DNA of 64,000 bases from Wyeomyia smithii. Taxonomy: Eukaryota > Arthropoda > Insecta > Diptera > Culicidae. Positions 1-12,114 of the stretch are shown here, one piece after another (the first letter of the stretch is position 1; each line of letters opens with the position of its first letter). The translations under genes were made by a program, and so were the position numbers. The stretch is from NCBI RefSeq assembly GCF_029784165.1, contig NC_073694.1:38111006-38175005 (forward strand). The letters are read 5' to 3'. The notes beneath the pieces are model-generated. The model was not told where the DNA came from. It did not search any database and worked only from the letters and a program-made list of their open reading frames with translations.

Positions 1-2849
1 GTTTTGATTGTTTATTTTCCTCGTAGATAATTCGATTCCATTCACGCACAATTGCTTCAAGCCGAAGAGATCAAAAGGGCAGCCCACTCGACGTGGACAA
101 GAAGAGACGAGCGTGCGATCGCTATCAGGATGGAACCCGAAAAAAGTTGTTGACCGCGCGCTTCGCTATGATGGTCAATGGTGTGCAAACAGCAGGAAAT
201 TGCGACCGTGCCGCGCACTGATGGCAGCTCGGCGATTGCACAACAACCCCTGTGAAAAAAAAGCCTGATTGGGCCGTTTAGCAGATTTTCATCAATGACC
301 GTTTTTCTCTGTGTCAGCAGTTCTTGTTTTAAGGCAGCGCGCCACAGTCATTGCGAGATGTCGGTATCAAAAAAGAAAAGGAAATCTTGTATTTTTTTTG
401 TTTCTTGGGTTGATCGACGACGCTGAAGTTGACCGTGTGACCGAATACAGTTCCCGCATTAATGCGACGGTTGTCGTTGGTCGTGTGCGTGCGTGCGTGC
501 ATGTGTGTGTACGCGTAAAACCGTATGTTTTTTCGAACGATACACGACATCACCGTTGAATGATTATGCCCAACTTTAACCGAGGAATATAAATTGACTA
601 ATTACTGGTGGCTTTAGTGCGCGACTCACTTGGGAATATGGACAAGGTGTAATTCGCGGTAAATCATCTGCGCGACGGCAAAGACTTTTGTTTAAGATTT
701 GGCAACAGTCTCAACAAGACGATGCTTGTTTTTGAGTATCAGGAGCTGGAATGTGTTCTGACTATAAACTAGCAATTTCGCGTCCGGACGTGTGACGACC
801 GTGCGGCTCGTATCAAGACCATCGTTATCCATCGCGATTGTTGCAGTTGCCACATAAAGTTCCGAAATGTTTCCAGCTTGTTCCGAGCAGAAATAGGCAG
901 ACCGGATTGGCAAGAGGTTCTGCGTACAAAAGTGGCCACGTCGAACCTGGTGATTTAGCGTGCTTAGCCCGTGATCGCTTTCGGCGCAATGCTGAACGAC
1001 CCGCCACAAATCTTGTGCTCTGCTGTATCCATCGTTGCGGCACTAAGACCCTACAAAAAAGGTTACATTCGCCCTCGAGGGGTAATTAAACGAAAGCATC
1101 TTGCTTGCATGATTGCATCCAGTTCGTCGTACACACACGCACCCATAGCTCGACTGCATCTCCCGTGTGAAATCATTCTCTCTTCGGCTGGGTTTTACGC
1201 GAACGGTCACAGCTCAGGGGTCTCGCACTGGTCCCAAGTGACGTGAAGCTCGCTAAAAGCAGCGTACATCCCACGCACGGTTTGTGCACCCCTTGCCGTA
1301 TAAATTTTGCTTAACCCATTCTTACGCGTTATCCGTGCCATAAACAGATCATGCAGACGATTTCTCTCCGCTCTCCACTCACATCATGTAGCCAAAGGCG
1401 AAAAAGTTACAATTTCCAATTCCTTCTTACGGTTTCGTTGTTCATTTTCTTACGGCGCTACCCCTTAGGAGCGGCAAAGTCGAACAAATCAGCCTAAGAT
1501 CGGACCAAGATCTCGCCTGCTCAAGAAAGCTTGCGCGCTGCAATGTCTTGAACCTCATCGCTCGAGCCAAACCTATTGACCGCGCTGACGGAACTAGGAG
1601 AGGGTTGTAGCCTGGCGGGATGCTGCTCTTTCGTGTCGCGGTCGACGTCTTCGTCATCGGGTGTTGTGGTCCCTGAGATGTGAGATTGTTCGCGCTCATA
1701 TACACTCAGGCAGGGGGCTCTGCAATAAGTACATTCACTCGCACAGATTCACAAACACCAGCGCAGCTTACCGTGTTGAATGAAACCTTCCCAAACAGAA
1801 TCACTGCTCTGGTGGTAAGCGAACTGGCGCTGTAGTAGTGCGTCCAAGACGCGAACAGGAAGCAACGTAAAGTAAATAAATGGGAACAGTAAGACGAGGT
1901 AAAATTGAACATGGAAATATGCAGAATTTTATAATAACCTTCGAGAAATGAGCGAGGCTCGGGTGAAAGAAACACGATGAAAGAAGAGACTCGGTAGCAG
2001 TGTGAAGATGCCGTGTGGTGAAGAAAAAATACGAAAAGGAGCGCGTATCGGCGGTAAGAGGAGGAAGCCCAGGAATAAAGTTTTCGTGTGTTTGGTTCAA
2101 CTTTAAGGCTCACGAACATCCGGATAAAAAGAGGAAGGCTGGGCAAGAAAACCTAGAACAAAATTATGTTAATTTATTCATAATAATAATAGCTGAAAGC
2201 TAGAATGGTAGGAAAAGTGCTCGCGGGCACTAGCCGCTCTATTGCGAGGAGAAGCGGCCAGCGAAGGCAGAGTGCAGTGCTGAACAGGGAAATTATTGAA
2301 TTTCAAGATTGGAGGAGAATACAAATTCGTTTTTTTTTTTTATTGGAACGCATCATTAGCCTCAGTTTATCCCCTGTTTGTCGACGCGTGATCAACAAGC
2401 GGTGAACGAGAGCCACATCGGAAGTTCCTAGAGCTGGGAATATTCATCATTCACCCGTGCTGAATCATTGCGACATTCCAAGCGGCATAACTTCAAAGCT
2501 CGGAGAAAAATTCGATCAAAACGTCGTACGTGAACTCGTCAGCTTTAATTCTCACCTTCAAGCCACCACGGCTGAATAGTTTCTAGCAGCATCTTCCAAA
2601 ACCGAACCGCTCTGGTCGGAATGTTTTCGTTTCGTTCCGGCGACCTGCTATCCGGCTGTCTTCGAGAATGAGTAACCGCGGAATCCGAAGCTAACCAGTA
2701 AGTTCAAATATTTAATTATCGACTTCTTCAACGGAACCGTTAAATTACTACGGCCGTGTTTGATTCACGTTCCACCCGTCCTACTGTCCGTCCGTTTGCC
2801 TCTTTTCGGTAGTCTCTCGGGTGGAGACGAGAAGTGGCTTCTGCCACAG
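1..2849. other. Intergenic or intronic DNA, no gene recognised
   Basis: No open frame here resembles a known protein. The DNA is moderately GC-rich for this window and has several short overlapping ORFs on both strands, none with codon structure or domains I recognise. A short TG/CG dinucleotide run lies near 480-520 and a poly-T tract near 2329-2341. It could be upstream or intronic sequence of a gene beyond the left edge. Confidence 0.5.
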
Positions 2850-3164
2850 CAGCATTAAAAGCAAACAGTGATGCTCTCGGCTTGGTCAATTTGCGTACTG
2901 TGCAGCCGCTCGGCCGCGGTCGGTCATAAGTTTCACTCTACAAGTCGGTGGGAAGGAGCGAAGCACTTCCACATCGAGACGGGACACCCACCGGTTGATC
3001 ATTCGTCGAGCACTACTGGTACTCGTTCGTTACACACGCGCACTGTTGCCGCGATCCGGCAGCGGATAGGGACTCACGAAACTCGTGGCCCAAGAGGAGA
3101 CGGGGGAGCTTTGTTTGCAATTGAATGTTTTATTAATGTGTAAACATTCACCGCGTTTCTCCAG
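2850..3164 (+). other. Possible noncoding exon ending at a splice donor
   Basis: A CCAG|GTAAGC donor-like site lies at 3161-3170, at the end of a stretch of balanced GC content that is set in more AT-rich DNA. There is no convincing coding frame, although an open frame at 2868-3143 overlaps it. It could be a 5' untranslated exon of a plus-strand gene, but a chance donor match is just as possible. No acceptor or downstream coding exon was found to pair with it. Confidence 0.15.
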
Positions 3165-5950
3165 GTAAGCTGGCAGCAGGAAACAGAACGGTAGAAGAAT
3201 ATCTCCCTCTATTGTTAATTAGATGTGACTAGTGGCTTTCTGCCTGGTTTTTTACTCGTATGCTGTCATCATACTCTCGCGTGTCGGGTGCCGTTTGACA
3301 GTTTGGTACTAAAATGCTCCCCGATGTCACATTGGGGCGATACAATCGAACTCTTATTCTGCACTTGGGTGGGTTTGTTTACCTTTCTCAGCGGAGGAAA
3401 GTCGCACTGACCTCGATTGGGGACTATCCGTCCGTCAGCGTTGATCGTGCTTAGCCTGAATGGGACTGTTTGTTTCAGCAGCGGCCCGTCGATAGGGAAT
3501 CGATCGGAACTGTTTAGCTCACCGTGATGCAAAAGTTTGCACACTGGAGCACAGCTTACCAATTCCTAAATCTCATTGTTGTAGTTGTAATCTGTCACAG
3601 AATAAGACCTCAAAACAGTTGTTTTTTTCTAGTTGGGACCCACTCTCGCCAAACCAAGCTTGAACAACTCTTTTCTATTTTCATCAACAAGCAAATGAAT
3701 TCTGGTATTGGTGTCAACAGTTTAAGGAAAGATGAAAAACAAGAGATTTGTAACTTTTTTAATACTATACCATTCCAGTTAGCATTTTTTTAATGTAGTG
3801 GTTTTTGCAGACTAACCAGTTACCGTTTGATTCTTGTGATACGTGATGGATTTTGTTTAGCTTCGGTAGTTAAATTTTAAAGTTAAATGCACTCCATTCT
3901 GAACTTGACAGTGTCTCCGTAAAAAATGGTAGCATCAGTTTGAACTAGTGCCGAATGCATTCCACGAATCCCAGAAATGGATTCGATTAATTCAAATCTG
4001 GTTCCGCTAGTTCGTTTTACGGCTGAATAAATGGAAAAGAACCTTTTTGTTTAGTTGTCACTTAAGGTAATGTATCATGATCCGACCAATTGAGACATAC
4101 ATATAATTGTATGCCATTTTTATGGTGAAAATTCCACCATTATCGAACAAGTTTGTATCTGAGACTTGAAGAGGTCTATAGCTTCGCGTGCTAAACTTTG
4201 CTTGCATGCTGATTCTAAAATCAACAGTTCGCTCGGCTTTTTAAAACCGCTGGAGAGAATAATTGATAATTGTTGTGTATTTTAATTTTGTACTTTCAGT
4301 GAAGCTAAAAATATTTTATGCCAGTGGTTATAAACTAGAGGTTTGCGTACGACTAGGGGCTGCGAAGGCCGTAGTAAATTTGGCAAGTGTTTGAACTTTT
4401 CTTTAATATATCTTTGTGAAGGCGGGATTTTAACTTTTTTGTAAATTAAGCCCAAGAAATGACACGAGTTTAATGTGTGGGACGATATAAAACTGACAAC
4501 ATCCTCGTATCACAAAACTTGTAGTTGAAAAAGGGCTTGCGAGGAAAAAAAAGGTTGAAACCACTCTTCTACTTTAGGAAGTTCAACTGAATAAATGTAA
4601 CTAATCAACTTTGCATCCTTTTTTTTAAATTTATTTTATACTAACATTTGAAAAAGTTTAAGTTTTCTATATAGACAAGCTGGTTGACTAACACTTTCCT
4701 GAACATTTCAAAATAGGCGCTCTTAAGGAACTTTTTCATGAATTTTACGTGAGCCACACGTGGTATAGTTTTTTTTACAGTTTTGAAAAGATGGTTACAA
4801 AAATATAAACGAATCGATAGTATTTTTGTTTCAAAACAAATTACAAATAAATCAAGAGGGATCCGAATGACAAAATCAGACATAAAACAGTTTGTTCTAC
4901 TTCTGTTCAGTTATGTTGTAGCTATATGTGCAAATTAAAATTTGGTAGCACTCCAACTAATCATTTGCATTGAATTTTGAAAATATTAAATATATTTTAA
5001 TCAAAAAATGTTGGCAACTACACCGGCATTCTGGATCAATCAAAATTTCTGCCGGTTTTCGTCAAATTATTTGAATCGGTTTTTTAAAAGTTTTTAAATG
5101 ATTTTGCTTTCTCCCATCCAATTTCACAGATGATTCGAAGTCTTCGTCGTACGCATACTCACATCAATTGCCACTGTCGGGGTAGCACGTACTTTTTCAA
5201 TTGAAATTTTAAAATTAAAAAAAAACCGTTTTTAGGACAACCAAATTGAAATTGATTGAAAATTAAACGCTGGTTCACTACTGGTTTTGCGCTTACATTG
5301 CAATTCGTACCTACTGTTGAAATTTGTTGAGTAGTTTTATATCGACCTTACGAACGTGACTTACACACAATCCTTCTGTTATTTTTCGTAATAATCTTTT
5401 TATTGATTTACCCGAAAACTTTTACTTCGATATATATATTCAGAGCTGGTAGCTACTGAGTGACTTAAGAATATGAAATTCAGGGAACCAAATGCCTGAA
5501 AAAAGAGACCAGACAGAAACCAAAAAGGAACCTACACGAGACTATAAATAAATTTATAACGCAGAAATTTAGACAAGGAAGCGAAAAAAAATTGATTTGT
5601 GAAAAAGGCTTGTAAATTTCAGGATGTACCCAAAAGGGTTGTATCAAAAAAGGCAATGGGAACGTATAACTTTTGTAGCTTGATTACAACTATATTCTCA
5701 AATGGTTTGTTTTTTGTTCTTGTTTTTTTTTTTTTCATAAATTCCAAACGATATTTCTAACAAGAAATTGGAAAAGACACTTCTAGATGAGAGAGACCAG
5801 TTTAGGTGAAGAAAGACACCTTAGAGACCTTTTGTTGTAAAAAGAATCTTTTTAGAGACTACCCAATCAGTCAAAAACATCAGGATTATAACAAATCTTG
5901 ATATTTTGTTACGAACTTTTTGTATCAACTTGTATTCTAAACTTGATCTC
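3165..5950. other. AT-rich DNA without recognised genes
   Basis: AT-rich sequence with homopolymer runs and short unrelated ORFs on both strands. Around 5490-5870 several AGAGACC-like motifs recur, which hints at a decayed repeat; somewhat similar AGAGACC text occurs near 30850. No protein domain is visible. Confidence 0.45.
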
Positions 5951-5959
5951 GTTAATAGT

Positions 5960-7090
5960 TAAAGGGAATCATAGTTGCCCAGAAACTAATTCCAGCTCAA
6001 ATCGAACAAACAATAACCAAGGCTACAAACGCTCTATGGGTATCCAGTAGAGCCATTGGAAAAAGTTTGGGTCTCAAACCCAGTCTCATACACTGGATAT
6101 ATATAACAATTATCAGACGAAGAATAACTTACGCCCTTTTAGTCTGGTGGCCCAAAACGACTGAAACATCCACCCAAGCTAAGCTTGGTCAAATCTGAAA
6201 ATTAGCCCGCGCATCGATTTGCGGAGTTATGAGAAATACTGCATAAAAAACCTTAGATGCAACACTTCACTTTTTTTCGCTTATCAGGTGGTTAAACTAG
6301 AAGCGGAAAAAACCGCTTCACTTTTTTTCGCTTCATCAGGTGGTTAAACTAGACGCGGAAAAAAGCGCAGACTGAACAGGACCCCTAAAAATACTGAAAT
6401 ATTTTCAAATAAATAATCTATTAAAATCAACGATGATTGGGTGGAAAAGAAACCAAACTTCGAAATAACCTACAGAATACAAGAGACAGAACGAAAAAGT
6501 TGGGAACAAGGTGGGCTCAGAATTCGTGAAGGCTCACTTTACTTCTACACAGACGGTTCTAAAATGAACGATACCGCGGGAGCGGAATTCACAGGACCAG
6601 GAATTAATAAATTTTTCACCATGGGACATTGGCCACTAGTATTTCAGGCGAAAATCTACGCGATAATAAAATACGCGAATACGTGTCTGGAATGAAAATA
6701 CTGACACGCAGTGACGCTAATATTTGAATGTTCTGCAATAGTCAGGTAGCAAAGTAGAAAATCATAAGCGAGTTGCGACAATCGAATAGATTCATAGAAC
6801 GAAATCGCGGTTCGTTCTTCTTAGATTCAGTAAAAAAGACCTGAGGACTTTCACAGGTCTAATCACATAGCACTGTGATTGGATGATGAGGTTGATGATG
6901 ATAAATGTCGACTTTGTGGCATCGAGAGTGAAACATCGAAACACCTACTCTACGAATGCCTTACAATGCAGATTGCGTATCCTCAGTAAGGGTCACGTAG
7001 AACCGGCATATATTTGGAAGGAAAGTCACGCTGAGGTAATAAATAAACTTCACACGGAGTGCGTTGCTTAACTGGGATAAATGCACAATG
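5960..7090 (+). mobile_element. Decayed non-LTR retrotransposon (LINE), RNase H-like 3' part
   Basis: Plus-strand frames, interrupted by many stops and frameshifts, resemble the C-terminal half of a LINE ORF2 with an RNase H domain. The open piece at 6441-6695 contains FYTDGSKM, the usual first RNase H motif with its catalytic Asp. The stretch near 6890-6960 has a CRLCG...H...C zinc-knuckle-like motif (DDKCRLCG, then KHLLYEC), typical of the tail of I/R1/jockey-type LINE proteins. A 51-bp tandem duplication (6265-6367) interrupts it. It cannot encode a working protein. The clade is not resolved. Confidence 0.65.
6265..6367. repeat. 51-bp tandem duplication inside LINE remnant
   Basis: Two nearly identical copies start at 6265 and 6316, each beginning CTTCACTTTTTTTCGCTT and containing CAGGTGGTTAAACTAGA. 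They differ by a one-base insertion and a few substitutions. The duplication lies in the dead LINE reading frame and probably arose by local slippage or unequal exchange. Confidence 0.85.
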
Positions 7091-10002
7091 TAGCAAGGAC
7101 ATCAACTCGCTAAATAGTGAAAAACCTGCTCCTACGCACTTAGGGTAAATTGGGGCATACCACAACAGATCAAATGATGGTCGCAGTGGTTCAGTTCGAT
7201 ATAACCATTTCTGATGTTGTTTCAAGCCAAGTTTCCTTTTTTAATTTGTTAGTGTTTCACCACTTTGTCTGCAGTTTTTGAATTTAATAAGTTTGTCTTC
7301 TGGAACATGTATTTTTTCTCACAATTGAATTCGTTTTCCGTTTCATAGGTTTTTCTCCATGCCCTAAACCAAATATCATGCTCACGTTGAGAAATTTTGT
7401 ATAGATTTTTTTTGCTGGATTTTCTAAGTCGTATATTCATAACACATGACTACCGAGACAAGAGCTTGAAATTGTCATACAAATAAACTTAGCGTTGAAA
7501 TAAAAAGCAAAATAAAAAAATAATCATCAGTTGGTTTCAAAAAGGTGTTTCCTCTTAGTTTATTTTCGAGGAGAAAAGTGACACAGAGAAACAACAATTT
7601 TCCTGGAAAAAACAGGCGGATGTATTATTAATCTTGCGTGGCGGCTTATACTGGAATGCCATGCATGTTCACATTCGTCATGAAAATAATTAGAATACAC
7701 AAACATTTCACCCGTTATTAAAAAAATTAGATTTTCCAATCTTGTTTCCAATACTGTTGCAAAAAAGCAGCGAAAATTAAGTACTTTATAAAAAACAATT
7801 GTCAACTCAAGATAATATGAGCCAATCTCGAGATATAACATTTATACCAAAATAGTTGTAAAAAAAGACATGAGACATAAGATTGAAAAAGACATATTCA
7901 ATCAAAAATAGCATTTCAACAGCGCAGCGCTCACAAAGGCACTGATCGTCTGATACCAGTGCTATGAGTGCACAATTAATATGCAAACAACGCACTAAAT
8001 GAAAACCGATTCAAAACTGGCTGAAATTAGACATTTCCTGATACATTGGAAAAGTATGTTAGTTGGATGGATATACGCGAAGCTCATCCATAATTCTGTA
8101 TATAAACCAGCGGATACATTTGTGCAAAAATACTGGATGATTTTTCTGCATATTTTTGTGGCGTCAATTTGGCATCTTGAGTGGTATTTATAGATGCTTG
8201 CAATAAAAAAATGAGGTTTGTCGGAAAAGGATTAACATTTGGTTAGCTTTTATAGCTACATTTGGCTGTTTTTCAATAGCGCTTTTAATAGAATCCATTA
8301 CCGTGAAAGCACATATAGTCTTTTTGAGACATTCGGGTTTTGAGTTTGACAAAAGTTGTTTGAAAAGTGGTTGAATTCCCGAATTTATTTGAAATTCGAT
8401 TGACTCTCACATTCTATTTCAGTTCATATCGCATATTCATATTCGCTCAATGACCGCTTTACGAGTTCAGCCTCGTCATACCACGAAACCAACTGAGAGA
8501 CTTTTAATCACTTAACGCAGCTTCGAAAAATGTCATTTCGCAAAAGCGGTTGCGTAAGGATGATCTACTTATGCAAAGTGATATTCTTAGAACGATAATA
8601 AATTCTACAATATGGAGCTTATCAAAATAAACTCCTTAACGAACGCTGTGAGTGATCATCATTTGTTATGGATTATGGCTGCCTATTTAGTTTCGACATT
8701 TTAACAAAAAAAAAAAGCATTTTCTAATCCCAAAGCCATTGAGACCCCCTGGCTGCGTCAAGGACAGACAGATGGTTCAACATCCCACCTGCGGGATTTT
8801 AGCTAATGCGATCGACCGGCCGATCGAACAAAATCTTATAATTTATTACCGTTTTAAGCAAAATTTTGCGCGTACAGCGCTGCTCCCTGGGGCCGGCCGG
8901 GACTCGACATTAGGTTGATGACAACATCTCCACACCCCGAATAAAAGCATTAAAACGCTAAGCCTTTTCGAGGCCATTTATTCGGCGACCAGTGACAAAG
9001 CGACCGTACTATGAAGGTGACCATTGTCGCGAACGGCAGAGGCAGAGATGAGGCACGCACTCGAGATTGGCTGTGCGCGAGAAGATTAAACCCTTTCGCT
9101 CGCTCGTGTCACGCGGTTCTTTGTTTTCGGTGCGCCCGTCCACAAGTCGGTCGAAGTTTTGTGTGGAGTCATCCCGGTGAGTCCAGCCGCTGAGTAAAGT
9201 TCTGACCGCCTTTGGATGTTTTTACGGGAAGTAAGGGAGCAGGAAGAGCCGATCAAGCGCAGCGAGGTGCAGCCATTATAATACCCCATATACATTTGTA
9301 ATACTTTATATAGTGTTGTTTTTATCATCCTTTCGTTCATCTGCCGATTCAACTGCCCCTATGGCTTGGTGGCTTTTTCTCGATTTTAAGATTTTCTACC
9401 CATCCTTTTCTCAAATCCATTCGGTCGTTTTTTTTTCTTGGCAGCTTCTTCCACTTTCCGGTGTTTCCCGCTTTCTTCCCTGTTCAATCTCGCATCGTGT
9501 TTTTTATTTCGGAGGCTTGAATCAGCCAGCCACACCATCCCACATGAACAAATACATCGAAATGTGGTAATATAATTTGAGCAGAAGATGATGATGGACT
9601 TAAGGTGATTGTACCTTCTTCTGCTTCTTACGTCGATGAAGAGGAGCCATCAGCCGCTCTTTCCGGGCGGTAGGCGACCGAGATGGGATTTGCTGCAGCT
9701 TCAACTTTGTTCGTTGGTTCATTCCATGCTACACGGGTAGTGTACAGTTTGTTTTCATAGTTGTTATTAGTACGATTGTTTTTTTTTTTCGGTCTATAAT
9801 CTTGGGATCAATATACAGTGCGGCCCGACTGACCGTACCGTGGAACAAGCGATTAAGATGAAGCAGAAAAAGACGTAGCACACGAGCGTCATTCGATCCA
9901 ACGGGATCTGTGTAGAACTGGGAAGTGCCCTGCCGGTGAGCGTAATTCAGTTCCGATTCGGATATTGCAACATTGCATGGCTAAGACTAATCAGTATAGA
10001 TA
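7091..10002. other. No recognised gene; GC-richer patch near 8.75-9.2 kb
   Basis: The part from 7.1 to 8.7 kb is AT-rich with short nonconserved ORFs. Between about 8750 and 9180 the sequence is GC-richer and includes a CCCG|GTGAGT donor-like site at 9172-9181 (+), so a noncoding exon or promoter is possible but unsupported. Near 9600-9730 the minus strand has a short open frame ending in a basic run (HRRKKQKK) before a stop. I do not recognise it, and it may be chance. Confidence 0.35.
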
Positions 10003-10380
10003 TTAATGCTCTTTGCCGTAATGTGAGAGGAGGCTTTCCTTAGTCAGAAGCGACACAATTGTATGGTAGCCATCAATCGAGCTGGCGAGTCCGATCGGAG
10101 CTCCAGTGGGGGTCTGCACCCAGCCCGTAAGCCAGTAAGGTGTCGAGCGATCGGTCATCACTCGCGGCAGGCTGACGGATGACGAGGCGAAAATTGCTTG
10201 CGAAGGGAAGATTGTGTTGAACCGCACTCTCCGCAAGTGAATGTATGTAAAACTAGTTCCAACTTCTTTACATTCAAGACGAACCAATCGCGAAGCTTTG
10301 TGGCGACGGCGATGACGACGACGACTGAGTGAAGAAAGGTTTCGAGTAGTTGTTTTTCGCGAACGGGGACACCCATACAT
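10003..10380 (-). CDS. Hypothetical 125-residue ORF, unrecognised
   Basis: An open frame on the minus strand runs from an ATG at 10380 to a stop at 10003. It begins with a very basic, Arg/His-rich segment (RRRHRRRHK) and then becomes neutral with Thr/Gly/Ser-rich text. No signal peptide, membrane segment or domain is recognised. It lies downstream, in transcription direction, of the possible minus-strand 5' exon at 14326-15230, so a terminal coding exon is conceivable. An overlapping 72-residue frame exists in another register, which weakens the case. Confidence 0.15.
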   Translation of the reverse strand: MYGCPRSRKTTTRNLSSLSRRRHRRRHKASRLVRLECKEVGTSFTYIHLRRVRFNTIFPSQAIFASSSVSLPRVMTDRSTPYWLTGWVQTPTGAPIGLASSIDGYHTIVSLLTKESLLSHYGKEH

Positions 10381-10857
10381 TGCCGGATCGTAGAGATTTT
10401 GGAGCTACGACCGCCATGAGTTGCTAAAGAGTACAGAGTGTGTGAGCTAGGTAAACTTGGCCCAACGTTTCAAGATTTTTTTTCTCTTACCAACTAGGTC
10501 GCTGAAGGGGGTACTTTTGATACCACAGGGAAGATGACGGGAGAAGAGTGCGTTCCGAGGTTTACAGGGCTGTTTAAAACTTTGAACTGAGTTAATTGAT
10601 CTGGAAAAGTTCTCCGCCATTCTGGATGGGACTCAAGTGGCCTATTGGGGATCACTTGAGACCCTGTTGTAGAAATTGTTCAAACTTTGGGTTCAAGACG
10701 CCGTAGTTGCTATCTACTGTTGTGTATCCCTCCCAAAAATTTAATATAAAATTGGATAGAGTTTATGGAGGCATCTGACATTAAAAAGCAAAGCTTTGGT
10801 GCTACATTCCCACTCGGAACTCAACATTTTGTTTAGTGCCAATTGTTTAGTGTACAG
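10381..10857. other. Unassigned AT-rich sequence
   Basis: No protein, RNA or repeat structure is recognised between the hypothetical ORF and the SINE. Confidence 0.4.
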
Positions 10858-10972
10858 GACAATTGCGGGGCTACCGCTACGATCCTACTGCCACTAACAG
10901 TCTTCTCCCGAGCCGAGACTTGAACCTACGACACTTGTGAGGCCAGCATCATACCTCGGGACTAGCTGGGAG
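10858..10972 (-). mobile_element. tRNA-derived SINE (partial)
   Basis: Read on the minus strand, the unit starts CCAGCTAGTCCCGAGGTATG, which fits a Pol III A box (TAGTCCCGAGG). About 35 bp later comes a B box, GGTTCAAGTCT (10916-10926), close to the consensus GGTTCGANTCC. This spacing is that of a tRNA-like SINE head. The downstream body also appears in a second degenerate copy near 11240. No clear poly-A tail or target duplication was found. Confidence 0.6.
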
Positions 10973-11239
10973 ATATGCTGACATTTATAAGTCAATATAT
11001 TTACAAATGACTTTTAGCCAAGAGGGTTCTCAACAAGAGATTCTATTTTTATTGGCCTTGCAATTTTTTCTTCCTAATATAAGTGGAGACATGTTTGTTA
11101 AGGTTCTAACCAGCATTGTTAATCTAGACAAAAGCTGTAGCTTTATATTATCAGCATACACCAAAGTTTAGCAAAAAGCAAAACCAAGGTACTAAAACTC
11201 CGCTGTCTGAACTTGCTCTTTTTGCTCATTGAGCACAGG

Positions 11240-11300
11240 TTTTAGCAGCTAATACAGAAAAATTGCAGAGCTAGCGTTACGATTCCTTTGACAGTTACAA
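11240..11300 (-). mobile_element. Truncated copy of the same SINE body
   Basis: The segment around TTGCAGAGCTAGCGTTACGA matches, with substitutions, the body of the SINE at about 10860-10900 (TTGCGGGGCTACCGCTACGA). The tRNA-like promoter boxes are absent or too decayed to see. Confidence 0.4.
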
Positions 11301-11381
11301 CCATTCTTAAAAAGGATTTCGTGATTTACAACAGTTGTTGTTATAACAATTGTTATAATACATCATAATAATTGTTATAAT

Positions 11382-12064
11382 CAGTGGTGGGCACCGCTAA
11401 CCGAAAATTTAGCGACGCTAATCGCTAAGTCGCTAACCGGAAAATTTAGCTCGATAATCGCTAAACGCTAAACGCTAAACCCACATTAGCGGAACTTTCG
11501 CTAATCGCTAACTTTTTAATATGTAAATAGTCATATCGCTATATTTATTGCTCGTGTTTTGTAAGATTTGGACCACTTTGATCTGTTTTGGTTAAACAAA
11601 CGAAAACAATTACTTTTTAAAGCTATTTACAGTAAAAGGTTCACGAAACGGTATTCATATTTGATTTTGTAAAAACAAGAATAACAAAAGTTATTTAGCT
11701 TGCATTGAAAATTGCAATTCACCAAAGTTCTTGGTGTGCCAACAATTCAATCTAGACCTTGTGCTTGTTCTTCAAAATGCTCCTGTGGCTTGTACGATAA
11801 CTGGAGCTCCATTCTAGGTAAAAAAAACTGACAAGAGTAACTTTTGCAGTAAAGTATGTTCATCTTTCGAAGCAATTTACGTACGCCATCAGCAATTCAG
11901 TTTTTCTAAATATTTCTATTGTCGCTTCTTCACAAAATTTAGCGAATTAGCGATTAGCGTTTCGAAGGTCAAAATTTTAGCGACGCTAACAGTTTCGCTA
12001 ACCAGCTCAAAAATTAGCGAAATCGTCGCTAATTAGCGAATTAGCGGAATGGTGCCCACCACTG
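11382..12064. mobile_element. hAT-type nonautonomous element with perfect 8-bp target duplication
   Basis: The left end is CAGTGGTGGGCACCGCTAA and the right end is its inverse (TTAGCGGAATGGTGCCCACCACTG). Both sides are flanked by the identical 8-bp duplication GTTATAAT (11374-11381 and 12065-12072). An 8-bp duplication with CAGTGGTGGGC-type ends is diagnostic of the hAT superfamily. The subterminal regions are packed with TTAGCG / CGCTAA repeats. The 683-bp element has no transposase frame, so it would depend on a transposase supplied elsewhere. Confidence 0.9.
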
Positions 12065-12114
12065 GTTATAATACATTACAATAAAGAAAATTTCACCAAC
12101 AAGTTTTCAATGTA

